A stretch of DNA of 64,000 nt, taken from NCBI GenBank assembly GCA_027186245.1, contig CP114483.1, forward strand, positions 12,544,220 through 12,608,219. Reading direction: 5' to 3'. The stretch's first letter is position 1; every line of letters starts with the position of its first letter. Below the pieces are notes generated by a model. It did not search any database, had not been told where the DNA came from, and was given only the letters and a program-made list of their open reading frames with translations. Of this stretch, positions 52,015 to 63,720 are shown in pieces. A program made the position numbers and the translations under genes. Origin of the DNA: Coriaria nepalensis. Taxonomy: Eukaryota > Streptophyta > Magnoliopsida > Cucurbitales > Coriariaceae.

Positions 52015-53353
52015 GTCATTGAGTCTCTTGTAGTCATGAAATCATTTTAATTAATCCGAACGAATTCTATTTTCGCCCTTCAAACATGATTTTCTTACAT
52101 AACTTGCAATTAATCTATTGAAGACAACAATGCATTCCTTTAGCCTTAAAAAGCATGTCATTCAGTCTTTTCATGTCATTAAATTGTTTGAAAGCACGTC
52201 GAACCAATTCTACGATTGCATTTAAAACACGACTTTCATGCATTACTTGCAAATGATCTACTGAAGAAAACTATGCATTTTTTTAGACTTAAAGTCGTAT
52301 TATTGCGTCTCTTTTAGTCATTAAATCATTCAATATCACTTCGTACGAAATTCGCAGTTTAAACATGACTTTCGTGCATAACTTGCTGTTCATCGATTCA
52401 AGGCAACAACGCATTTGTTTAGCCTTAAAATCATGTCATTGAGTCTCTTGTAGTCATGAAATCATTTTAATTAATCCGAACGAATTCTATTTTCGCCCTT
52501 CAAACATGATTTTGTTACATAACTTGCAATTAATCTATTGAAGACAACAATGCATTCCTTTAGCCTTAAAAAGCATGTCATTCTGTCTTTTCATGTCATT
52601 AAATTGTTTGAAAGCACGTCGAACCAATTCTACGTTTGCATTTAAAACACGAGTTTCATGCATAACTTGCAAATGATCTATTGAAGAAAACTATGCATTT
52701 TTTTAGCCTTAAAATCGTATTATTGCGTCTCTTTTGGTCATTAAATCATTCCAAATCACTGCGTACGAAATTCGCAGTTTAAACATAACTTTCGTGCATA
52801 ACTTGCCGTTCATCGATTCAAGGCAACAACGCATTTGTTTAGCCTTAAAATCATGTCATTGAGTCTCTTGTAGTCATGAAATCATTTTAATTAATCCGAA
52901 CGAATTCTATTTTCGCCCTTCAAACATGATTTTCTTACATAACTTGCAATTAATCTATTGAAGACAACAATGCATTCCTTTAGCCTTAAAAAGCATGTCA
53001 TTCAGTCTTTTCATGTCATTAAATTGTTTGAAAGCACGTCGAACCAATTCTACGATTGCATTTAAAACACGACTTTCATGCATTACTTGCAAATGATCTA
53101 CTGAAGAAAACTATGCATTTTTTTAGACTTAAAGTCGTATTATTGCGTCTCTTTTAGTCATTAAATCATTCAATATCACTTCGTACGAAATTCGCAGTTT
53201 AAACATGACTTTCGTGCATAACTTGCTGTTCATCGATTCAAGGCAACAACGCATTTGTTTAGCCTTAAAATCATGTCATTGAGTCTCTTGTAGTCATGAA
53301 ATCATTTTAATTAATCCGAACGAATTCTATTTTCGCCCTTCAAACATGATTTT
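52015..53353 (+). repeat. Dimer duplication, 840-bp offset
   Basis: 52015-52512 and 52855-53352 match, sharing 'ctacgattgc', C2 and 'cttgctgttc' (near 52385 and 53225). The 53400-53700 part that follows is a copy of the 46.5-49 kb dimer type ('gtcaatcag', 'aacttttaaatcatc', 'cttgccatt', 'aaggaaac'). Confidence 0.8.
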
Positions 53354-54060
53354 CTTACATAACTTGCAATTAATCTATTGAAGACAACAATGCATTCCTT
53401 TAGCCTTAAAAAGCATGTCAATCAGTCTTTTCATGTCATTAAATTGTTTGAAAGCACTTCGAACCAATTATATGTCTGCATTTAAAACACTACTTTCATG
53501 CATAACTTTTAAATCATCTATTGAAGAAAACTATGCATTTTTTTAGCCTTAAAGTCGTATTATTGCGTCTCTTTTGGTCATTAAATCATTCAAAATCACT
53601 TCGTACGAAATTCGCAGTTTAAACATGACTTTCGTGCATAACTTGCCATTCATCGATTCAAGGAAACAACGCATTTGTTTAGCCTTAAAATCATGTCATT
53701 GAGTCTCTTGTAGGCATGAAATCATTTTAATTAATCCGAACGAATTCTATTTTCGCCCTTCAAACATGATTTTGTTACATAACTTGCAATTAATCTATTG
53801 AAGACAACAATGCATTCCTTTAGCCTTAAAAAGCATGTCATTCAGTCTTTTCGTGTCATTAAATTGTTTGAAAGCACATCGAACCAATTATATGTCTGCA
53901 TTTAAAACACTACTTTCATGCATAACTTGCAAATGATCTATTGAAGAAAACTATGCATTTTTTTAGCCTTAAAGTCGTATTATTGCGTCTCTTTTGGTCA
54001 TTAAATCATTCAAAATCACTTCATACGAAATTCGCAGTTTAAACATGACTTTCGTGCATA

Positions 54061-55590
54061 ACTTGCCGTTCATCGATTCAAGGCAACAACGCATTTGTTT
54101 AGCCTTAAAATCATGTCATTGAGTCTCTTGTAGTCATGAAATCATTTTAATTAATCCGAACGAATTCGATTTTCGCCCTTCAAACATGATTTTCTTACAT
54201 AACTTGCAATTAATCTATTGAGGACAACAATGCATTCCTTTAGCCTTAAAAAGCATGTCATTCAGTCTTTTCATGTCATTAAATTGTTTGAAAGCACGTC
54301 GAACCAATTCTACGATTGCATTTAAAACACGACTTTCATGCATTACTTGCAAATGATCTACTGAAGAAAACTATGCATTTTTTTAGACTTAAAGTCGTAT
54401 TATTGCGTCTCTTTTAGTCATTAAATCATTCAATATCACTTCGTACGAAATTCGCAGTTTTAACATGACTTTCGTGCATTACTTGCCGTTGATCGATTCA
54501 AGGCAACAACGCATTTGTTTAGCCTTAAAATCATGTCATTGAGTCTCTTGTAGTCATGAAATCATTTTAATTAATCCGAACGAATTCTATTTTCGCCCTT
54601 CAAACATGATTTTCTTACATAACTTGCAATTAATCTATTGAAGACAACAATGCATTCCTTTAGCCTTAAAAAGCATGTCACTCAGTCTTTTCATGTCATT
54701 AAATTGTTTGAAAGCACATCGAACCAATTACATGTGTGCATTTAAAACACTACTTTCATGCATAACTTGCAAATGATCTATTGAAGAAAACTATGCATTT
54801 TTTTAGCCTTAAAGTCGTATTATTGCGTCTCCCTTGGTCATTAAATCATTCAAAATCACTTCGTACGAAATTCGCAGTTTAAACATGACTTTCGTGCATT
54901 ACTTGCCGTTGATCGATTCAAGGCAACAACGCATTTGTTTAGCCTTAAAATCATGTCATTGAGTCTCTTGTAGTCATGAAATCATTTTAATTAATCCGAA
55001 CGAATTCTATTTTCGCCCTTCAAACATGATTTTCTTACATAACTTGCAATTAATCTATTGAAGACAACAATGCATTCCTTTAGCCTTAAAAAGCATGTCA
55101 CTCAGTCTTTTCATGTCATTAAATTGTTTGAAAGCACATCGAACCAATTATATGTCTGCATTTAAAACACTACTTTCATGCATAACTTGCAAATGATCTA
55201 TTGAAGAAAACTATGCATTTTTTTAGCCTTAAAGTCGTATTACTGCGTCTCTTTTGGTCATTAAATCATTCAAAATCACTTCGTACGAAATTCGCAGTTT
55301 AAACATGACTTTCGTGCATTACTTGCCGTTGATCGATTCAAGGCAACAACGCATTTGTTTAGCCTTAAAATCATGTCATTGAGTCTCTTGTAGTCATGAA
55401 ATCATTTTAATTAATCCGAACGAATTCTATTTTCGCCCTTCAAACATGATTTTCTTACATAACTTGCAATTAATCTATTGAAGACAACAATGCATTCCTT
55501 TAGCCTTAAAAAGCATGTCACTCAGTCTTTTCATGTCATTAAATTGTTTGAAAGCACATCGAACCAATTACATGTGTGCATTTAAAACAC
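54061..55590 (+). repeat. Segment repeated ten units apart, right copy
   Basis: Partner of 49861-51390, with private 'gaggacaac' near 54220 and 'tctcccttgg' near 54829. Its right part is also included in an 840-bp dimer that continues to 56159. Confidence 0.85.
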
Positions 55591-56159
55591 TACTTTCATG
55601 CATAACTTGCAAATGATCTATTGAAGAAAACTATGCATTTTTTTAGCCTTAAAGTCGTATTATTGCGTCTCTCTTGGTCATTAAATCATTCAAAATCACT
55701 TCGTACGAAATTCGCAGTTTAAACATGACTTTCGTGCATTACTTGCCGTTGATCGATTCAAGGCAACAACGCATTTGTTTAGCCTTAAAATCATGTCATT
55801 GAGTCTCTTGTAGTCATGAAATCATTTTAATTAATCCGAACGAATTCTATTTTCGCCCTTCAAACATGATTTTCTTACATAACTTGCAATTAATCTATTG
55901 AAGACAACAATGCATTCCTTTAGCCTTAAAAAGCATGTCACTCAGTCTTTTCATGTCATTAAATTGTTTGAAAGCACATCAAACCAATTATATGTCTGCA
56001 TTTAAAACACTACTTTCATGCATAACTTGCAAATGATCTATTGAAGAAAACGATGCATTTTTTTAGCCTTAAAGTCGTATTACTGCGTCTCTTTTGGTCA
56101 TTAAATCATTCAAAATCACTTCGTACGAAATTCGCAGTTTAAACATGACTTTCGTGCAT
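54480..56159 (+). repeat. Dimeric HOR, 840 bp, two copies
   Basis: Copies start at 54480 and 55320. The first unit has 'catgtgtgc' and 'tcycttgg', the second 'tatgtctgc' and 'ttactgcg'. Private bases in the second copy are 'catcaaacc' at 55981 and 'aaaacgatg' near 56049. Confidence 0.85.
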
Positions 56160-57839
56160 TACTTGCCGTTGATCTATTCAAGGCAACAACGCATTTGTTT
56201 AGCCTTAAAATCATGTCATTGAGTCTCTTGTAGTCATGAATTCATTTTAATTAATCCGAACGAATTCTATTTTCGCCCTTCAAACATGATTTTCTTACAT
56301 AACTTGCAATTAATCTATTGAAGACAACAATGCATTCCTTTAGCCTTAAAAAGCATGTCATTCAGTCTTTTCATGTCATTAAATTGTTTGAAAGCACGTC
56401 GAACCAATTCTACGTTTGCATTTAAAACACGACTTTCATGCATAACTTGCAAATGATCTATTGATGAAAACTATGCATTTTTTTAGCCTTAAAATCCTAT
56501 TATTGCGTCTCTTTTGGTCATTAAATCATTCAATATCACTTCGTACGAAATTCGCAGTTTAAACATGACTTTCGTGCATTACTTACCGTTGATCGATTCA
56601 AGGCAACAACGCATTTGTTTAGGCTTAAAATCATGTCATTGAGTCTCTTGTAGTCATGAAATCATTTTAATTAATCCGAACGAATTCTATTTTCGCCCTT
56701 CAAACATGATTTTCTTACATAACTTGCAATTAATCTATTGAAGACAACAATGCATTCTTTTAGCCTTAAAAAGCATGTCATTCAGTCTTTTCATGTCATT
56801 AAATTGTTTGAAAGCACGTCGAACCAATTCTACCTTTGCATTTAAAACACGACTTTCATGCATAACTTGCGAATGATCTATTGAAGAAAACTAGGCATTT
56901 TTTTAGCCGTAAAATCGTATTATTGCGTCTCTTTTGGTCATTAAATTATTCAGTATCACTTCGTACGAAATTCGCAGTTTAAACATGACTTTCGTGCATT
57001 ACTTGCCGTTGATCGATTCAAGGCAACAACGCATTTGTTTAGGCTTAAAATCATGTCATTGAGTCTCTTGTAGTCATGAAATCATTTTAATTAATCCGAA
57101 CGAATTCTATTTTCGCCCTTCAAACATGATTTTCTTACATAACTTGCAATTAATCTATTGAAGACAACAATGCATTCCGTTAGCCTTAAAAAGCATGTCA
57201 TTAAGTCTTTTCATGTCATTAAATTGTTTGAAAGCACGTCGAACCAATTCTACGTTTGCATTTAAAACACGACTTTCATGCATAACTTGCAAATGATCTA
57301 TTGAAGAAAACTATGCATTTTTTTAGCCTTAAAGTCGTATTATTGCGTCTCTTTTGGTCATTAAATCATTCAAAATCACTTCGTACGAAATTCGCAGTTT
57401 AAACATGACTTTCGTGCATTACTTGCCGTTGATCGATTCAAGGCAACAACGCATTTGTTTAGCCTTAAAATCATGTCATTGAGTCTCTTGTAGTCATGAA
57501 ATCATTTTAATTAATCCGAACAAATTCTATTTTCGCCCTTCAAACATGATTTTCTTACATAACTTGCAATTAATCTATTGAAGACAACAATGCATTCCTT
57601 TAGCCTTAAAAAGCATGTCATTCAGTCTTTTCATGTCATTAAATTGTTTGAAAGCACGTCGAACCAATTCTACGTTTGCATTTAAAACACGACTTTCATG
57701 CATTACTTGCAAATGATCTACTGAAGAAAACTATGCATTTTTTTAGACTTAAAGTCGTATTATTGCGTCTCTTTTAGTCATTAAATCATTCAATATCACT
57801 TCGTACGAAATTCGCAGTTTAAACATGACTTTCGTGCAT

Positions 57840-58260
57840 TACTTGCCGTTGATCGATTCAAGGCAACAACGCATTTGTTTAGCCTTAAAATCATGTCATT
57901 GAGTCTCTTGTAGTCATGAAATCATTGTAAATTAATCCGAACGAATTCTATTTTCGCCCTTCAAACATGATTTTCTTACATAACTTGCAATTAATCTATT
58001 GAAGACAACAATGCATTCTGTTAGCCTTAAAAAGCATGTCATTCAGTCTTTTCATGTTATTAAATTGTTTGAAAGCACGTCGAACCAATTCTACGTTTGC
58101 ATTTAAAACACGACTTTCATGCATAACTTGCAAATGATCTATTGAAGAAAACTATGCGTTTTTTTAGCCTTAAAATCGTATTATTGCGTCTCTTTTGGTC
58201 ATTAAATCATTCAATATCACTTCGTACGAAATTCGCAGTTTCAAAATGACTTTCGTGCAT
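57840..58260 (+). repeat. 421-bp unit with +1 insertion in A
   Basis: Where other A subunits read 'cattttaattaatcc' this one has 'cattgtaaattaatcc' (from 57924): a substitution plus one extra A. This destroys TTAATTAA and shifts the register by one base to the right. Confidence 0.9.
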
Positions 58261-60153
58261 TACTTACCGTTGATCGATTCAAGGCAACAACGCATTTGTT
58301 TAGGCTTAAAATCATGTCATTGAGTCTCTTGTAGTCATGAAATCATTTTAATTAATCCGAACGAATTCTATTTTCGCCCTTCAAACATGATTTTCTTACA
58401 TAACTTGCAATTAATCTATTGAAGACAACAATGCATTCCTTTAGCCTTAAAAAGCATGTCACTCAGTCTTTTCATGTCATTAAATTGTTTGAAAGCACGT
58501 CGAACCAATTCTACGTTTGCATTTAAAACACTACTTTCATGCATAACTTGCAAATGATCTGTTGAAGAAAACTATGCATTTTTTTAGCCTTAAAATCGTA
58601 TTATTGCGTCTCTTTTGGTCATTAAATCATTCAATATCACTTCGTACGAAATTCGCAGTTTAAACATGACTTTCGTGCATTACTTACCGTTGATCGATTC
58701 AAGGCAACAGCGCATTTGTTTAGGCTTAAAATCATGTCATTGAGTCTCTTGTAGTCATGAAATCATTTTAATTAATCCGAACGAATTCTATTTTCGCCCT
58801 TCAAACATGATTTTCTTACATAACTTGCAATTAATCTATTGAAGACAACAATGCATACCTTTAGCCTTAAAAAGCATGTCATTCAGTCTTTTCATGTCAC
58901 TAAATTGTTTGAAAGCACATCGAACCAATTCTACGTTTGCATTTAAAACACGACTTTCATGCATAACTTGCAAATGATCTATTGAAGAAAACTATGCATT
59001 TTTTTAGCCTTAAAATCGTATTATTGCGTCTCTTTTGGTCATTAAATCATTCAATATCACTTCATACGAAAGTCGCAGTTTAAACATGACTTTCGTGCAT
59101 TACTTGCCGTTCATCGATTCAAGGCAACAACGCATTTGTTTAGCCTTAAAATCATGTCATTGAGTCTCTTGTAGTCATGAAAGCATTTTAATTAATCCGA
59201 ACGAATTCTATTTTCGCCCTTCAAACATGATTTTCTTACATAACTTGCAATTAATCTATTGAAGACAACAATGCATTCCTTTAGCCTTAAAAAGCATGTC
59301 ATTCAGTCTTTTCATGTCATTAAATTGTTTGAAAGCACGTCGAACCAATTCTACGTTTGCTTTTAAAACAGGACTTTCATGCATTACTTGCAAATGATCT
59401 ACTGAAGAAAACTATGCATTCTTTTAGACTTAAAGTCGTATTATTGCGTCTCTTTTAGTCATTAAATCATTCAATATCACTTCGTACGAAATTCGCAGTT
59501 TAAACATGACTTTCGTGCATGACCTGCCGTTGATCGATTCAAGGCAACAACGCATTTGTTTAGCCTTAAAATCATGTCATTGAGTCTCTTGTAGTCATGA
59601 AATCATTTTAATTAATCCGAACGAATTCTATTTTCGCCCTTCAAACATGATTTTCTGACATAACTTGCAATTAATCTATTGAAGACAACAATGCATTCCT
59701 TTAGCCTTAAAAAGCATGTCACTCAGTCTTTTCATGTCATTAAATTGTTTGAAAGCACATCGAACCAATTATATGTCTGCATTTAAAACACTACTTTCAT
59801 GCATAACTTGCAAATGATCTATTGAAGAAAACTATGCATTTTTTTAGACTTAAAGTCGTATTATTGCGTCTCTTTTTGTCATTAAAAAATTCAATATCAC
59901 TTCGTACGAAATTCGCAGTTTAAACATGACTTTCGTGCATTACTTGCCGTTGATCGATTCAAGGCGACAACGCATTTGTTTAGCCTTAAAATCATGTCAT
60001 TGAGTCTCTTGTAGTCATGAAATCATTTTGATTAATCCGAACGAATTCTATTTTCGCCCTTCAAACATGATTTTTTTACATAACTTGCAATTAATCTATT
60101 GAAGACAACAATGCATTCCTTTAGCCTTAAAAAGCATGTCATTCAGTCTTTTC

Positions 60154-61821
60154 ATGTCATTAAATTGTTTGAAAGCACGTCGAACCAATTCTACGTTTGC
60201 ATCTAAAACAGGACTTTCATGCATTACTTGCAAATGATCTACCGAAGAAAACTATGCATTCTTTTAGACTTAAAGTCGTATTATTGCGTCTCTTTTAGTC
60301 ATTAAATCATTCAATATCACTTCGTACGAAATTCGCAGTTTAAACATGACTTTCGTGCATGACTTGCCGTTGATCGATTCAAGGCAACAACGCATTTGTT
60401 TAGCCTTAAAATCATGTCATTGAGTCTCTTGTAGTCATGAAATCATTTTAATTAATCCGAACGAATTCTATTTTCGCCCTTCAAACATGATTTTCTTACA
60501 TAACTTGCAATTAATCTATTGAAGACAACAATGCATTCCTTTAGCCTTAAAAAGCATGTCATTCAGTCTTTTCATGTCATTAAATTGTTTGAAAGCACGT
60601 CGAACCAATTCTACGTTTGCATTTAAAACAGGACTTTCATGCATTACTTGCAAATGATCTACTGAAGAAAACTATGCATTCTTTTAGACTTAAAGTCGTA
60701 TTATTGCATCTCTTTTAGTCATTAAATCATTCAATATCACTTCGTACGAAATTCGCAGTTTAAACATGGCTTTCGTGCATGACTCGCCGTTGATCGATTC
60801 AAGGCAACAACGCATTTGTTTAGCCTTAAAATCATGTCATTGAGTCTCTTGTAGTCATGAAATCATTTTAATTAATCCGAACGAATTCTATTTCCGCCCT
60901 TCAAACATGATTTTCTTACATAACTTGCAATTAATCTATTGAAGACAACAATGCATTCCTTTAGCCTTAAAAAGCATGTCACTCAGTCTTTTCATGTCAT
61001 TAAATTGTTTGAAAGCACATCGAACCAATTATATGTCTGCATTTAAGACACTACTTTCATGCATAACTTGCAAATGATCTATTGAAGAAAACTATGCATT
61101 TTTTTAGACTTAAAGTCGTATTATTGCGTCTCTTTTAGTCATTAAAAAATTCAATATCACTTCGTACGAAATTCGCAGTTTAAACATGACTTTCGTGCAT
61201 TACTTGCCGTTGATCGATTCAAGGCAACAACGCATTTGTTTAGCCTTAAAATCATGTCATTGAGTCTCTTGTAGTCATGAAATCATTTTAATTAATCCGA
61301 ACAAATTCTATTTTCGCCCTTCAAACATGATTTTCTTACATAACTTGCAATTAATCTATTGAAGACAACAATGCATTCCTTTAGCCTTAAAAAGCATGTC
61401 ATTCAGTCTTTTCATGTCATTAAATTGTTTGAAAGCACGTTGAACCAATTCTACGTTTGCATTTAAAACACGACTTTCATGCATTACTTGCAAATGATCT
61501 ACTGAAGAAAACTATGCATTTTTTTAGACTTAAAGTCGTATTATTGCGTCTCTTTTAGTCATTAAATCATTCAATATCACTTCGAACGAAATTCGCAGTT
61601 TAAACATGACTTTCGTGCATTACTTGCCGTTGATCGATTCAAGGCAACAACGCATTTGTTTAGGCTTAAAATCATGTCATTGAGTCTCTTGTAGTCATGA
61701 AATCATTTTAATTAATCCGAACGAATTCTATTTTCGCCCTTCAAACATGATTTTCTTACATAACTTGCAATTAATCTATTGAAGACAACAATGCATTCCT
61801 TTAGCCTTAAAAAGCATGTCA
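60154..61821 (+). repeat. Tetrameric HOR, 1680-bp period, right-end copy 1
   Basis: Matches 61834-63501 with four differences noticed (60243, 60785, 60894, 61441). Markers are 'gcatctaaaac' near 60199, 'attgcatctc' near 60703, 'acatggctt' near 60765, 'tttaagacac' near 61043, 'aacaaattc' near 61301 and 'ttcgaacg' near 61581. Confidence 0.9.
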
Positions 61822-61833
61822 TTCAGTCTTTTT

Positions 61834-63501
61834 ATGTCATTAAATTGTTTGAAAGCACGTCGAACCAATTCTACGTTTGCATCTAAAACAGGACTTTCAT
61901 GCATTACTTGCAAATGATCTACAGAAGAAAACTATGCATTCTTTTAGACTTAAAGTCGTATTATTGCGTCTCTTTTAGTCATTAAATCATTCAATATCAC
62001 TTCGTACGAAATTCGCAGTTTAAACATGACTTTCGTGCATGACTTGCCGTTGATCGATTCAAGGCAACAACGCATTTGTTTAGCCTTAAAATCATGTCAT
62101 TGAGTCTCTTGTAGTCATGAAATCATTTTAATTAATCCGAACGAATTCTATTTTCGCCCTTCAAACATGATTTTCTTACATAACTTGCAATTAATCTATT
62201 GAAGACAACAATGCATTCCTTTAGCCTTAAAAAGCATGTCATTCAGTCTTTTCATGTCATTAAATTGTTTGAAAGCACGTCGAACCAATTCTACGTTTGC
62301 ATTTAAAACAGGACTTTCATGCATTACTTGCAAATGATCTACTGAAGAAAACTATGCATTCTTTTAGACTTAAAGTCGTATTATTGCATCTCTTTTAGTC
62401 ATTAAATCATTCAATATCACTTCGTACGAAATTCGCAGTTTAAACATGGCTTTCGTGCATGACTTGCCGTTGATCGATTCAAGGCAACAACGCATTTGTT
62501 TAGCCTTAAAATCATGTCATTGAGTCTCTTGTAGTCATGAAATCATTTTAATTAATCCGAACGAATTCTATTTTCGCCCTTCAAACATGATTTTCTTACA
62601 TAACTTGCAATTAATCTATTGAAGACAACAATGCATTCCTTTAGCCTTAAAAAGCATGTCACTCAGTCTTTTCATGTCATTAAATTGTTTGAAAGCACAT
62701 CGAACCAATTATATGTCTGCATTTAAGACACTACTTTCATGCATAACTTGCAAATGATCTATTGAAGAAAACTATGCATTTTTTTAGACTTAAAGTCGTA
62801 TTATTGCGTCTCTTTTAGTCATTAAAAAATTCAATATCACTTCGTACGAAATTCGCAGTTTAAACATGACTTTCGTGCATTACTTGCCGTTGATCGATTC
62901 AAGGCAACAACGCATTTGTTTAGCCTTAAAATCATGTCATTGAGTCTCTTGTAGTCATGAAATCATTTTAATTAATCCGAACAAATTCTATTTTCGCCCT
63001 TCAAACATGATTTTCTTACATAACTTGCAATTAATCTATTGAAGACAACAATGCATTCCTTTAGCCTTAAAAAGCATGTCATTCAGTCTTTTCATGTCAT
63101 TAAATTGTTTGAAAGCACGTCGAACCAATTCTACGTTTGCATTTAAAACACGACTTTCATGCATTACTTGCAAATGATCTACTGAAGAAAACTATGCATT
63201 TTTTTAGACTTAAAGTCGTATTATTGCGTCTCTTTTAGTCATTAAATCATTCAATATCACTTCGAACGAAATTCGCAGTTTAAACATGACTTTCGTGCAT
63301 TACTTGCCGTTGATCGATTCAAGGCAACAACGCATTTGTTTAGGCTTAAAATCATGTCATTGAGTCTCTTGTAGTCATGAAATCATTTTAATTAATCCGA
63401 ACGAATTCTATTTTCGCCCTTCAAACATGATTTTCTTACATAACTTGCAATTAATCTATTGAAGACAACAATGCATTCCTTTAGCCTTAAAAAGCATGTC
63501 A
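61834..63501 (+). repeat. Tetrameric HOR, 1680-bp period, right-end copy 2
   Basis: Second copy of the tetramer, with 'acagaag' (61922) where copy 1 has 'accgaag'. It has the same period class as domain 1 but a different unit composition and no length marker, so the two tetramers arose independently. Confidence 0.9.
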
Positions 63502-63720
63502 CTCAGTCTTTTCATGTCATTAAATTGTTTGAAAGCACATCGAACCAATTATATGTCTGCATTTAAAACACTACTTTCATGCATAACTTGCAAATGATCT
63601 ATTGAAGAAAACTATGCATTTTTTTAGCCTTAAAGTCGTATTATTGCGTCTCTTTTGGTCATTAAATCATTCAAAATCAATTCGTACGAAATTCGCAGTT
63701 TAAACATGACTTTCGTGCAC

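Larger units (their letters stand above)
36000..57839 (+). repeat. Domain 5: 52 consecutive units of exactly 420 bp in the shifted register
   Basis: Unit starts run from 36000 in steps of 420 with no net indel over 21,840 bp. The domain is a mosaic of local HORs: heptamer (39.0-44.9 kb), monomer runs (39.8-41.5 and 42.7-44.4 kb), dimers (45.0-46.6, 46.5-49.0, 52.0-53.4, 54.5-56.2 kb) and a segment repeated ten units apart (49.9-51.4 and 54.1-55.6 kb). The A variant 'ggaattc' is confined to 35681-44090. Confidence 0.95.
58261..63720 (+). repeat. Domain 6: 13 units of exactly 420 bp
   Basis: Unit starts run from 58261 in steps of 420. A subunits often have 'cttaccg' and 'ttaggc'. A local B form 'caggac' with 'gcattcttttagac' in C (near 59370, 60210, 60630, 61890 and 62310) is confined to this block. 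Confidence 0.93.
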
